Shown here one piece after another: positions 23,186 to 30,409 of a stretch of DNA of 64,000 bases. Position numbers and translations under genes: made by a program. The notes beneath the pieces were generated by a model. That model made no database searches. It saw only the letters and a program-made list of their open reading frames with translations, and was not told the DNA's origin. Numbering within the stretch: the stretch's first letter is position 1; each line of letters opens with the position of its first letter. The stretch comes from Streptomyces sp. A1277 (GTDB lineage: Bacteria > Actinomycetota > Actinomycetes > Streptomycetales > Streptomycetaceae): positions 98,882 to 162,881 of the forward strand of contig NZ_SSBI01000010.1 in NCBI RefSeq assembly GCF_004795015.1, written 5' to 3'.

Positions 23186-24466
23186 ATGCAGCAGCCCCGC
23201 CACCGGATACGCAAGCACCGCCGCCCGGTCGCTCTCGGCGCTGCAACTGCCCTGGTCATCGCGGCCCTGGCGACGGCGAGCAGCACGCTGCCCCTGCAGA
23301 GCCCCGCGTCGGCCGGCCCCGCCGCGACGGCCCCCCTGGCGACCGGACTCGGCCCCTGCCGGATCGCGTCGGCCATGGGCGTGCAGATGTCGGAGGGCAT
23401 GCCGACCCAGCCCGGCTACTCACGCTCCACCGGCCGGATCCACGCGTTGAACCTGATGATCGACTTCCCGGACGCGCCGGGGCCGGAGCCGGCGATGGAC
23501 CGCCTCGCCGAGTTCTTCCCGCAGACCACGGACTGGTTCCGCACGAGCTCCTACGGCCGGCTCACCTACATACCCGAGGCCCCGATCACCTCGTGGCTGC
23601 GGATGCCGCTCCCCTTCGCGGAGTACGGAATCGAGCGCGGCTCCCCGTACGAACCGGGCTACCGCCACCTGGTCAGGGACATCGTGGCCGCCGCCGACCC
23701 GAAGGTGGACTTCGGTGAGTACGACCTGATCAACATCCTGGTCACCCCGAATGCCGGCCCCTCGGCCCTGGACACCGTGCTGTCGGTGACCTTCTCCGGC
23801 AACGACGACGCCCCGCTCGCGGACGGGGTGCCACTCGCCAACACGTCCTTCGTCTACAGCCGCCAGGACGACGGCTCCGGCTCGTACGCCCAGACCGGCT
23901 ACCGCGTGCTGCCCCACGAGAACGGCCACGTCTTCGGCCTGCCCGACCTCTACACGATGGAGGGCGGCGGCTCCGTCGGGCACTGGGACATCATGTCCGA
24001 GGACTGGGGCGCCAACAACGACCTGCTGGGCTGGCACAAGTGGAAGCTCGGCTGGCTCGACAACGACCAGGTCAGCTGCGCCGCCCGCCCCGGCACCACG
24101 GACCACGTCCTGGAACCCCTGGCCACCCGCGGCGGCCTGAAACTGGCCTTCGTCCCCCTGACCGCCGAATCCGGCTACGCCGTGGAGGTCCGCACCCAGG
24201 CGGGCAACGACCAGGCGATCTGCCGCCCCGGCGTCCTCATCTACAAGGTGAACTCCAACGTGGACACGGGCCAGGGCCCGGTCTCGGTGGCCGACAGCAC
24301 CAAGGACAGCCCCGGCTGCACCCGCCTCCCCAACGTCCACGCCGAACTCTCCGACGCCGCGTTCCAGCCGGGGCAGACCTTCACGGACCGGGCCAACGGG
24401 ATACGGATCTCGGTGCTGGAGAAGGACGCGAAGGGCGACTACCGGGTGCAGGTGACGCGGCCTTGA
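23186..24466 (+). CDS. Secreted M6-family metalloprotease
   Basis: 426 residues. Signal peptide: basic RHRIRKHRRP, then a hydrophobic stretch to about residue 43 (SPASAGPAATA). Catalytic zinc motif HENGHVFGLPDLY at about residue 247 fits HExxHxxGxxD of M6 peptidases (immune-inhibitor-A type), followed by the family SVGHWDIMSE (Met turn). No PKD or other C-terminal domain; the C-terminal 120 residues form a beta-rich segment ending FTDRANGIRISVLEKDAKGD. Expected outside the cell. ATG 23186 is the only sensible start. Confidence 0.85.
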   Translation: MQQPRHRIRKHRRPVALGAATALVIAALATASSTLPLQSPASAGPAATAPLATGLGPCRIASAMGVQMSEGMPTQPGYSRSTGRIHALNLMIDFPDAPGPEPAMDRLAEFFPQTTDWFRTSSYGRLTYIPEAPITSWLRMPLPFAEYGIERGSPYEPGYRHLVRDIVAAADPKVDFGEYDLINILVTPNAGPSALDTVLSVTFSGNDDAPLADGVPLANTSFVYSRQDDGSGSYAQTGYRVLPHENGHVFGLPDLYTMEGGGSVGHWDIMSEDWGANNDLLGWHKWKLGWLDNDQVSCAARPGTTDHVLEPLATRGGLKLAFVPLTAESGYAVEVRTQAGNDQAICRPGVLIYKVNSNVDTGQGPVSVADSTKDSPGCTRLPNVHAELSDAAFQPGQTFTDRANGIRISVLEKDAKGDYRVQVTRP

Positions 24467-24857
24467 GGGCCGGGGCCACTGCCCCAAGGGATGGGCTCCG
24501 GCCGGCGATACCACCACCAGCCGACCGTGGCGGGCCCCGCGGAGGCACCCGACAATCCCCGGCGGCGCCTACCCTCCGGGTCCCTTGTCACGGTCGCCCG
24601 AGGCAGCTGCCGAACGGGCGCCTCGACTGCGGTGACCGTACAGTCGTATAGAGGTACGGGTCGTCGTCGGACGGTTCGAGCCGGGCCCGGGCGTGACAAG
24701 ATCCCCAGCCATCCGAACCCCCCGTGCGCCGAGAACGCCACCCGCTACACTGGCGGGCGGCGAGCAGACCCTCGCAGGTCGATCGCCAACCTGCCCAGAC
24801 ACGTCAAGAACCGGCTCCGCGCACGGGGCCCACTCGACACACTTTGGACAGATCCCA
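24467..24857. other. 390-bp gap without a gene, upstream of tRNA-Arg
   Basis: No coding signal on either strand. A TACACT box at 24746-24751 could be a -10 element, about 105 bp before the tRNA. No terminator-like hairpin with a U tract was found after the protease gene. Confidence 0.4.
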
Positions 24858-24930
24858 GCCTTCGTAGCTCAGGGGATAGAGCACCGCTCTCCTAAAGCGG
24901 GTGTCGCAGGTTCGAATCCTGCCGGGGGCA
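24858..24930 (+). tRNA. tRNA-Arg (anticodon CCT)
   Basis: A full cloverleaf can be drawn over 73 nt: acceptor stem GCCTTCG/CGGGGGC with two G-T pairs, D arm GCTC/GAGC, anticodon stem CCGCT/AGCGG with loop CTCCTAA, T arm GCAGG-TTCGAAT-CCTGC, discriminator A. CCA is not encoded. The anticodon reads AGG, a rare codon in this genome. The accessory region begins right after its 3' end. Confidence 0.97.
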
Positions 24931-25256
24931 CAGAGAAACACCAGGTCAGGAGCCCTTTCGTCCAGCGGCCGGGAGGACTCCCGCGCTCGCAGCACACATA
25001 TGGCACAACCTGCCGTGCGCGCACGAATGGTGGGGAGCTGAGCAGGATGCCGTCAAGGATGAGCTGGCCCGGCGGCGGTAAGATAAGCAGATCGGCCGAC
25101 TCGAATCGATCATGCGGGCGGCTCTGAAGCCGCAGTCCGAGGGCTACCACATTCAGCTGATCCTGAATGCGACGGTCTTGCAGAGCTAGTCGCAATGCCG
25201 TTCGGTTAGCCATCTGGTGGGCTTGGCAATGCGTTGATCTCGGTGTGGACGGTGGT
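24931..25256 (+). other. Remnant sequence between tRNA-Arg and ISAs1
   Basis: GC is lower and codon patterns are broken. One plus-strand frame around 25015-25189 reads EWWGAEQDAVKDELARRR, stop, DKQIGRLESIMRAALKPQSE, then LILNATVLQS and a stop. This coiled-coil-like text on both sides of one stop codon looks like a decayed gene. Family not recognised. No second copy of the tRNA 3' end was noticed elsewhere in the window. Confidence 0.35.
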
Positions 25257-26637
25257 CAGGGTCTTTGAGAAGTGGAGAGGTGGGGCAGTTTGCCTGCTGA
25301 GCCCTGGGTGTGACGGCTTGTCGACTTCTGTCGGCGGCGACCCTGGACGCGGAACAGGCATGGCCGCTGGTGATCATGTGGGTGTCGAGTCCGTATGAGC
25401 ACCGAGCGAGTCCATGCCTGCGCACCCATTTTCCCGCATGCCGTCGTGCCTCCGGCAACTGGGGGACGCCTCCGTCCCAGCCCCGTTGGAGACAGTCGCT
25501 GACCTGCGGAGTTATCTGGCCGCGGTGCCTGATCCGCGGGCCCGTCGTGGCATCCGCTATCCCTGGGCGGCCCTGCTCACCGCTGCGGCCGCCGCCGTTC
25601 TGGCCGGCGCCGCCTCGGTCACGGCGATCGGCGAGTGGGTTGCCGACGCTCCGCAGCGCATCCTTGCCCTGCTCGGGTTCCGCCCCGACCCGCTGACCGG
25701 CCTGGTTCACCCGCCCCATGCCACCACCGTCCGCCTCGTCCTCGCCTCTGCGGACGGTGACGCCCTCGACCGCGCCATCGGTGACTTCCTCCAGGAACGC
25801 AAGGCCCCGGCCCCATCCTCGGGACGGAAGGTCATCGCTGTCGACGGCAAGACACTCCGCGGCACCCGGACCGCCAACCGGCCCGCCACCGCTTTGATCG
25901 CCGCGATGACCCACAGCGGCGAGGTCCTCGCCCAACGACAGATCGACGGGAAAAGCAACGAGATCCCGGCCTTCGTCCCGCTCCTGAACGGCATCGACCT
26001 GACCGATGCCCTCATCACGGCGGATGCCCTGCACACCCAGCACGACCACGCGGCCTACCTGCACGAACGCGGGGCTCACTGCCTGGCCGTCGTGAAGCGG
26101 AACCATCCCGGACTGCATGAGCGCATCCGCCGCCATCCCTGGCGCGAGATCCGCCTGGACCACGCCGAGCGCGCCCGGGCCCATCACCGCAACGAGATCC
26201 GCCGCCTGAAGACCGCCGCCTCCGCCCACATCGACTACCCGCACGCCCGCCAGGCCCTCCAAGTCGTGCGCTGGAGACGCGATCTGGGAACGGGCAAGCT
26301 GACGATCGAGCGGATCTACCTGGTCACGAGTCTGCCGCCCGGCGCGGCCGACGGCAGCGAACTCGCAGCCTGGATCCGCGGCCACTGGCGCATCGAGAAC
26401 CAGCTCGACCACGTCCGCGACCGCACCTTCCACGCGGACGCCTCACACATCCGCACCCGCCACCTACCCCGCGTCATGGCCGGCCCGCGCAACCTCGCCA
26501 TCGGCGTCCACCGCCAAGACGGCCACACCAACATCGCCGCCGCCCTCCGCCGAACCGCCCGCGACCACCTGCGGCCCCTCACCACCCTCGGCCTGGCATG
26601 ACGAACCCGGACACAAGATAACTTCTCAAAGACCCTG
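25257..26637 (+). mobile_element. Complete ISAs1-family insertion sequence, 1381 bp
   Basis: Perfect 17-bp terminal inverted repeats: CAGGGTCTTTGAGAAGT at 25257-25273 and its complement ACTTCTCAAAGACCCTG at 26621-26637. One intact transposase gene fills the interior. The 8-10 bp flanking target duplication usual for the family was not found (GGACGGTGGT on the left, AGTCCCCGCC on the right). The right end interrupts an IS1380-type transposase whose other part is missing on the left side, so a deletion next to the element is likely. Confidence 0.9.
25414..26601 (+). CDS. ISAs1-family transposase
   Basis: 395 residues from ATG 25414 (ATG 25438 also possible). DDE catalytic core: first Asp in VIAVDGKTLRGT, second in LITADALHTQ, Glu in HWRIENQLDHVRDRTFHAD; the N-terminal DDE_Tnp_1-associated helical region reads LRSYLAAVPDPRARRGIRYP. 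No frameshift or internal stop seen, so the element could still be active. Contained within the inverted repeats described above. Confidence 0.92.
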   Translation: MPAHPFSRMPSCLRQLGDASVPAPLETVADLRSYLAAVPDPRARRGIRYPWAALLTAAAAAVLAGAASVTAIGEWVADAPQRILALLGFRPDPLTGLVHPPHATTVRLVLASADGDALDRAIGDFLQERKAPAPSSGRKVIAVDGKTLRGTRTANRPATALIAAMTHSGEVLAQRQIDGKSNEIPAFVPLLNGIDLTDALITADALHTQHDHAAYLHERGAHCLAVVKRNHPGLHERIRRHPWREIRLDHAERARAHHRNEIRRLKTAASAHIDYPHARQALQVVRWRRDLGTGKLTIERIYLVTSLPPGAADGSELAAWIRGHWRIENQLDHVRDRTFHADASHIRTRHLPRVMAGPRNLAIGVHRQDGHTNIAAALRRTARDHLRPLTTLGLA

Positions 26638-26860
26638 AGTCCCCGCCCAGAGCCACCGCGAGTGCAACATCCAGCAGAACCTTGCCCGGATCATGCACCG
26701 CACGCGGCTTACGCCACGGCTCCAGTGCCGCCACCATCGCGGTGTCGAGACCACACCTGCGGACCGTCTCGACCAGCAGCACCGCTCCGGCCTGCGAGAC
26801 CGTCCCGCTGCCCTCGCCCTCCACGTGGACACGCGGGTGCAACCCGATACGCTCACTCAC
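26638..26860 (-). pseudogene. IS1380-type transposase, N-terminal fragment cut by ISAs1
   Basis: From GTG 26860 the frame reads VSERIGLHPRVHVEGEGSGT, VSQAGAVLLVETVRRCGLDT, AMVAALEPWRKPRAVHDPGK, VLLDVALAVALGGD and then crosses into ISAs1. This is the typical start of Streptomyces IS1380 transposases. The remaining roughly 380 codons are not found left of ISAs1. Upstream, GAGAGTGCTCCTGAC with a matching AGCACTCTC on the minus strand marks the promoter or end region of the former element. Confidence 0.7.
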
Positions 26861-27168
26861 CTGGAGAGTGCTTCTTTCCTGCGGCTGACTGGACCCTAAA
26901 CAAGCCCCATCGTTGCAGGTCAGGAGCACTCTCCGCTTATTTGATCAAGCATCGGACAACCCACCTCGCGAAAGCCCGAGGCGCTCCAACCACGTTTGGC
27001 ATCTGTTCGGCAACTTACGGCCCTCCCCTGGTCATGCTCGGCCCGAGACCGGGAAGGCCACCGGCCAAAGCCCCTCCGCTCCCAGTCGGCCCGAGGCGGC
27101 GTCAGGTCACCATGGCCCATCCTGGAACGTGGTCTCGCACAGATCAGTATCATGATATTAAGAGCCGC
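26861..27168. other. 308-bp gap: end of the IS1380 remnant and leader of the endonuclease gene
   Basis: Contains AGCACTCTCC repeats and AAACAAGCCCC sequence belonging to the truncated IS1380 element at its left. The remainder shows a frame continuous with the endonuclease but without plausible protein sequence; an in-frame ATG at 27112 is an alternative start. AT content rises towards 27150 (CAGTATCATGATATTAAGAG), probably promoter. Confidence 0.35.
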
Positions 27169-28029
27169 ATGTGCCCAGACATCACAGCGCCTACCACAAC
27201 CCAAGAGCTAGCCTCGGCAGCACAGGAACCCCTCACTTTCGACGACGAACGTAAGCGTCATACGTCGAACGAGGAACTGGCCGAGCAGGTCTCAACCATC
27301 CTCCGGGTGGATCGAGAGCGAGCAGAATTCATAGTTGCCGAATCTGAGCGTCTCTATGTGAATCGCATGCGTGAAAGGTTCTCTAAGCTCAAGGTTTCCG
27401 AACGCCTCAAGAGAACCAATCCGTTTCTTTTGCGAATTCGTGGCGCAGAAACAGTCCTCGACTGGGCAACGCTTCAAGTGCAGAGCGCCTTGTATGCTTC
27501 GGAGGAGGAAGCCGTCGGGCATCTCCTCGAATCTATTATTAAGACTTGCTTTCCGGGGGCGACGGAACCTGCACTTCCCGACGATTTCGACTTCGAAAGC
27601 ATCGAATCAAGCGATGTGATTCATGGATACCAGGTCAAGATGAGCTGGGACTGCATGCCTATGAGCTCACGAAAGAACCTGTCAAACACCATCGTCAGAG
27701 TGAAAGAGCAGTACCGAAGCCAAGGAAAATCCTTCGTGGGATATTTCGCCCCCTGCTACGGAAGGGCTAAAACCACAAAACCACCTGGCCAGGAATACAT
27801 TACGCTTGCCAGTAAAGAATTTTGGCGTCAGGTCGGAGACGGGGAACCCGACTACGATGTGAGAGTGGGAGAGGTTTGCGCTCTGCTGTGCTCAGAGTTT
27901 CGGTCCGAAGTGCTCGACACCTTGGTTCCTAACCTGCTGGAGAGACTTACCCATGCGGCACAACCGGAGATTGGGGATCGGGAAGGCCAGATCGACTATG
28001 CAAAACTTTTTCGCAGAGTGAACAAGTAA
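27169..28029 (+). CDS. PmeII/EcoO109I-type type II restriction endonuclease
   Basis: 286 residues from ATG 27169; an in-frame ATG at 27112 would add 19. Recognised from the family pattern: KTNPFLLR-like block as LKRTNPFLLRIRGAETVLDW, then GYQVKMSWDCMPMSSRKN (core beta strand with the acidic/Lys nuclease residues), then EYITLASKEFWRQVGDGEPD near the C-terminus, similar in order to EcoO109I. Cleaves unmethylated DNA at a short site; the site cannot be read from the sequence. GC is far below the flanking genes and rare A/T-ending codons abound, so it was acquired recently. Convergent with a C5-cytosine methyltransferase, 61 bp apart: a complete restriction-modification pair. Confidence 0.7.
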   Translation: MCPDITAPTTTQELASAAQEPLTFDDERKRHTSNEELAEQVSTILRVDRERAEFIVAESERLYVNRMRERFSKLKVSERLKRTNPFLLRIRGAETVLDWATLQVQSALYASEEEAVGHLLESIIKTCFPGATEPALPDDFDFESIESSDVIHGYQVKMSWDCMPMSSRKNLSNTIVRVKEQYRSQGKSFVGYFAPCYGRAKTTKPPGQEYITLASKEFWRQVGDGEPDYDVRVGEVCALLCSEFRSEVLDTLVPNLLERLTHAAQPEIGDREGQIDYAKLFRRVNK

Positions 28030-28090
28030 CCAACTGAGTGCGAGTATCGCCTATTCCTATCCATGCTGGAATGGCGCTCCTGCCGTCAGT

Positions 28091-29197
28091 CTAAGCGGAA
28101 GTTACGGCTGCGCCCGCATCTAGCGTCGACTTCACGTGCTCACCGATGGCCCGAGCAAGTAGCACAGGGACCGCATTCCCTACAAGCTTGTATTGCTCCC
28201 GGCCCAAGCCGTGAAATTTCCAATCGTCAGGGAAGGTCTGAATCCGGGCGCACTCCCGAACAGTGAGTGGCCTATCTTCTACGGGGTGGCAAAGGGCGGT
28301 ACTCGCATTCTGCGGCTCGGTGAGAATGGTCGGAGAGGGAGACTTGAAAGATAGACGCCGCCAGTAACCCGAACGTCCCCCCTTGGCGTAGAAGGCGCGC
28401 CCCATGGACTCCTTCTGAATTTCCTCAGGGAGATGCCTCCAGTTACCGCCTTCAGGAACCATTCGCAGATATTTCAACTTACGCTCACTGAATTTTGCGC
28501 AGTACGAATCATCATCAACCAGGCCCTCAAGGGCATCGCCGATGGTGCGCCAAGGCTCCAAGAAAAGGCTTGGTTCCTTCGCGTGCGTGGGTTCAGGAAA
28601 GGTCACAGACGCACCATCCCTATATCCAAGCAAGAACACCCGCTGCCTAGCTTGAGGTACTCCATAATCAGCCGAATTAAATTCGCGATACTTGATGCTG
28701 TAACCAAGCTTCTCTAGCTGAGAGCAGAGCTCACGGAGGAGCGACCCATGCAGCTCATCGATAATCTTACCATTGTTGTTGTATGGAAGCTGTCGCCATC
28801 TAACAGAAGCAGACAGCAAACCCTTGACGTTCTCCATAAGAAACGCCTTGGGCTGCAATTCCTTCACTAGGCGAACGAATTCAAATACGAGTGGCCCTTT
28901 TTCTGAGTCGTCGAGACCGAGCCGCTTGCCTGCAGTGCTGAAACTCTGACAAGGTGGGCCGCCGGCCAGTAGGTCTACTCCCCCTTCGGGCAATCCAGTC
29001 AACTTCCAGATATGATCTGCCGAGAGTGCCCTGATATCACTGTCATAGTAGGGAAGGAGCGGACGGTTGGCCCGAGCCGTGGCGACGGCAGCGGACATGC
29101 TATCCGCGGCAAAACGGATATCGAACCCGGCTTGCTCCAGTCCGAGATCCAGCCCCATCCCGCCCGAGAAGACCGACACGCAATTTGGTGCACCCAT
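28091..29197 (-). CDS. DNA (cytosine-5-)-methyltransferase
   Basis: 368 residues from ATG 29197. Conserved C5-MTase motifs in order: I VSVFSGGMGLDLGLEQAGFD, IV GGPPCQSFSTAGKRLG (catalytic Cys), VI FLMENVKGLL, VIII QARQRVFLLGYRDG, target-recognition region, IX TVRECARIQTFPDDW, X EQYKLVGNAVPVLLA. All key residues are present, so it should be active and protect the host from the neighbouring endonuclease. Codon use is low GC like its partner. The frame extends upstream to 29395 without better starts, and the first motif directly follows ATG 29197. Confidence 0.92.
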   Translation of the reverse strand: MGAPNCVSVFSGGMGLDLGLEQAGFDIRFAADSMSAAVATARANRPLLPYYDSDIRALSADHIWKLTGLPEGGVDLLAGGPPCQSFSTAGKRLGLDDSEKGPLVFEFVRLVKELQPKAFLMENVKGLLSASVRWRQLPYNNNGKIIDELHGSLLRELCSQLEKLGYSIKYREFNSADYGVPQARQRVFLLGYRDGASVTFPEPTHAKEPSLFLEPWRTIGDALEGLVDDDSYCAKFSERKLKYLRMVPEGGNWRHLPEEIQKESMGRAFYAKGGRSGYWRRLSFKSPSPTILTEPQNASTALCHPVEDRPLTVRECARIQTFPDDWKFHGLGREQYKLVGNAVPVLLARAIGEHVKSTLDAGAAVTSA

Positions 29198-29668
29198 GGT
29201 TTGGAAGCTACTCCCCACTTTTTCATTTTCCGCACTTTTAGCGGCAACCCCGGAGATGCACCGACGCGCCATCCCGTATTCTACACCGTCCCGAACAAGT
29301 CTTAAGCATCGAATGCAGTAATACCTTCGCACGCAATCGCTCCGCATTGACCCCAAGCTGCGCATTGTATTAATGAGACCACCACTGCGCCACATCGAAA
29401 TTGACGATTCCAGGACATCCCGGTAAGCGAGTATCCTGCAAGGGGGGCGCAGCTCCGCCAGCCGAGGCGGTAAAATATTCCAGACCTGATTTCCCGGTAA
29501 TCCCTGAGGTGACCTCCTCAGGCGGCTTATTTGTGGACACGCAGTCTTGGCTACCCTCTTCCGCAGCTATGAGCATGCAAGCTGCGGAAAATACAAGGCC
29601 CCTCCAAAATCGTGTGCAGTACAGCCGCGAATTACAACAACTCTGCCGATCGGCACCACCGCTATGAT
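29198..29668. promoter_or_regulatory. 470-bp region upstream of the methyltransferase with two palindromes
   Basis: No gene was seen apart from an unlikely upstream extension of the methyltransferase frame to 29395. CCTGAGG-TGACCT-CCTCAGG (29503-29522) is a 7-bp inverted repeat with the 11-bp palindrome GAGGTGACCTC inside it. TTCCGCAGCT (29559-29568) and AGCTGCGGAA (29580-29589) form a perfect 10-bp stem with an 11-nt loop. These may be operators or a terminator for the truncated ISL3 gene. Confidence 0.4.
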
Positions 29669-30226
29669 CTACACCGCGAGGCGCCTGCCGGTCTCGGCAT
29701 CCGTGATGATCGTGGCGTAGCAGTGGCGACGCCGCAGGGCGAAATCGTCCACGCCTGTCACCCGCGGGACCGGTGCCTTCGGCAACGGCAGGCAGCGTAG
29801 ATGGCGCAGTGCGGTGCCGCAGGAGACTGGCACGGCCAGCAGGCCGGTGAGGCGGGCGTCAGCCCGGCCGCACAGCTCCCGTGCCACCTGCGACATCTGG
29901 CCCGCCAGCCGTATGGTGCGGCGCTGATGACGCTCCAGCAGCCCGGGGATCTGTTCGCGGAAAGTCTGCCGCCCACATTCCAGGACAGGGCAGACCAGCC
30001 GTCGTACGCACAGGCGCACGACGACCTGAGGGGCGTCGACCGGCACGTTCGTCACGGTCCGGCCGTGATACCCGTGCACCTTCGCCGTCGGCGTTTCGCA
30101 TACCGGACACGGCACCGCATCCTCCCCGGTGCGGGCCGTGACCACCACTATGTCACCGCCATCCGTCACATCGTCGATGACCAGCGCGGACAGACCAGAA
30201 AACGCTCGCCACAAGGGAATTGACAT
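29669..30226 (-). pseudogene. ISL3-family transposase, 3'-truncated
   Basis: 185 residues of the N-terminal half: zinc ribbon (PCPVCETPTAKVHGYHG and VCPVLECGRQTF), the HTH region and the start of the DDE domain (VTGVDDFALRRRHCYATIIT, DAETGRRLAV), where an intact ISL3 transposase would continue for over 200 residues. The frame stops immediately after this, so the element is broken at about 29670 and its left end is lost. It marks the right side of the accessory patch. Confidence 0.8.
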
Positions 30227-30409
30227 CCTTCAAACGGCCATGATCAAGGACGGCTACTCGGCGTCACCACCGACTACGGGACAGAACCGTCAAGTGGATG
30301 GGCCCCGCGTTCGTTGCGCACTAAAGTTGTCCCATCACTGCTGGTTATGGGGCCGGGGCTCGCCGTGCGTACGCGCACCTGACGTCCTGGTGGGGAGGGC
30401 CTGCGAGGG
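30227..30409. other. Boundary segment between ISL3 remnant and the Mrr-TerD gene
   Basis: 183 bp without a gene. The left half (about 30227-30320) has ISL3-like flank composition; the right half returns to host-like GC and includes the GCGAGGG ribosome site of the next gene. No terminal repeat pairing with the tRNA side was found. Confidence 0.3.

Noticed and set aside
24905..30400. Search for an att-type copy of the tRNA-Arg 3' end
   Set aside because: No second copy of the T-arm/acceptor sequence was seen by eye, so no attachment site is claimed.
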